5,898 nucleotides of DNA, taken from contig JANXAX010000170.1 in assembly GCA_025062175.1 (NCBI GenBank), positions 1 through 5,898 of the forward strand, written 5' to 3'. The first letter of the stretch is position 1. Every line of letters begins with the position of its first letter. The translations under genes and the position numbers were made by a program. Origin of the DNA: Anaerolineae bacterium (GTDB lineage Bacteria > Chloroflexota > Anaerolineae > 4572-78 > NAK82). Shown here in pieces: positions 5,841 to 5,898 of this stretch. The notes beneath the pieces were generated by a model, which searched no databases, was not told the origin of the DNA, and was given only the letters and a program-made list of their open reading frames with translations.

Positions 5841-5898
5841 ATGATCGACGGACGCGATGTATGGGTCTTCATTGAGCAACAGGATGGCAAGATCGCTG
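5841..5898 (+). CDS. etfA: Electron transfer flavoprotein, alpha subunit, N-terminal fragment
   Basis: ATG 5841 is preceded by GGGGAG (5830-5835) at 5 bases' distance, and the frame runs open to the window edge. The 19 visible residues start MIDGRDVWVFIEQQDGKIA; V-W-V-F-I-E-x-x-x-G-K is the usual start of EtfA after a few extra residues. The position 19 bases after etfB fits the standard etfBA order. EtfA carries most of the FAD-binding site, which lies outside the window. There is no ferredoxin-like domain ahead of the EtfA core, as seen in some bifurcating EtfA proteins. Identification rests on a short match plus context. Confidence 0.85.
   Translation, partial: MIDGRDVWVFIEQQDGKIA

Overview
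The window is a moderately GC-rich stretch of bacterial chromosome. It holds five recognisable protein genes on the + strand, one on the - strand, and one possible small gene. Nothing marks it as mobile: I see no transposase, integrase, tRNA, att-like repeat, phage gene or CRISPR array. The style of the proteins suggests a Chloroflexota (Anaerolineae-like) bacterium. The hints are a gap-pgk glycolytic pair, a secreted M23 peptidase fused to a TolB/PD40-like propeller, and an EtfB with an extended C-terminal half. This assignment is inference from family resemblance; there is no rRNA or marker phylogeny here.

Region by region: 1-275 is the 3' end of glyceraldehyde-3-phosphate dehydrogenase (gap). 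A 109-base spacer with a strong hairpin but no U-tract follows, then phosphoglycerate kinase (pgk, about 391-1569). A textbook rho-independent terminator (1600-1646) closes pgk. The 1650-1973 spacer has a possible 47-codon ORF with a good ribosome binding site and, further on, a plausible promoter for an endonuclease III-type DNA glycosylase (nth-like, 1974-2702). A short convergent spacer separates it from a 601-residue secreted M23 metallopeptidase/beta-propeller protein on the - strand (2885-4690). A divergent intergenic region (4691-4915) carries candidate promoters in both directions. The window ends with the electron-transfer flavoprotein beta subunit (etfB, 4916-5821) and the first 19 codons of the alpha subunit (etfA, from 5841).

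Functionally these are separate modules. gap and pgk carry out consecutive steps of lower glycolysis/gluconeogenesis (glyceraldehyde-3-phosphate to 1,3-bisphosphoglycerate to 3-phosphoglycerate, with ATP made by pgk). The nth-like enzyme does base excision repair of oxidised pyrimidines. The M23 protein acts outside the membrane, probably on peptidoglycan. EtfB and EtfA form a heterodimeric flavoprotein that shuttles electrons. I found no convincing new multi-gene system. The points most worth a second look are the intercistronic hairpin between gap and pgk, the small ORF at 1698-1841, the peptidase-propeller fusion, and the EtfB type with its insertion.
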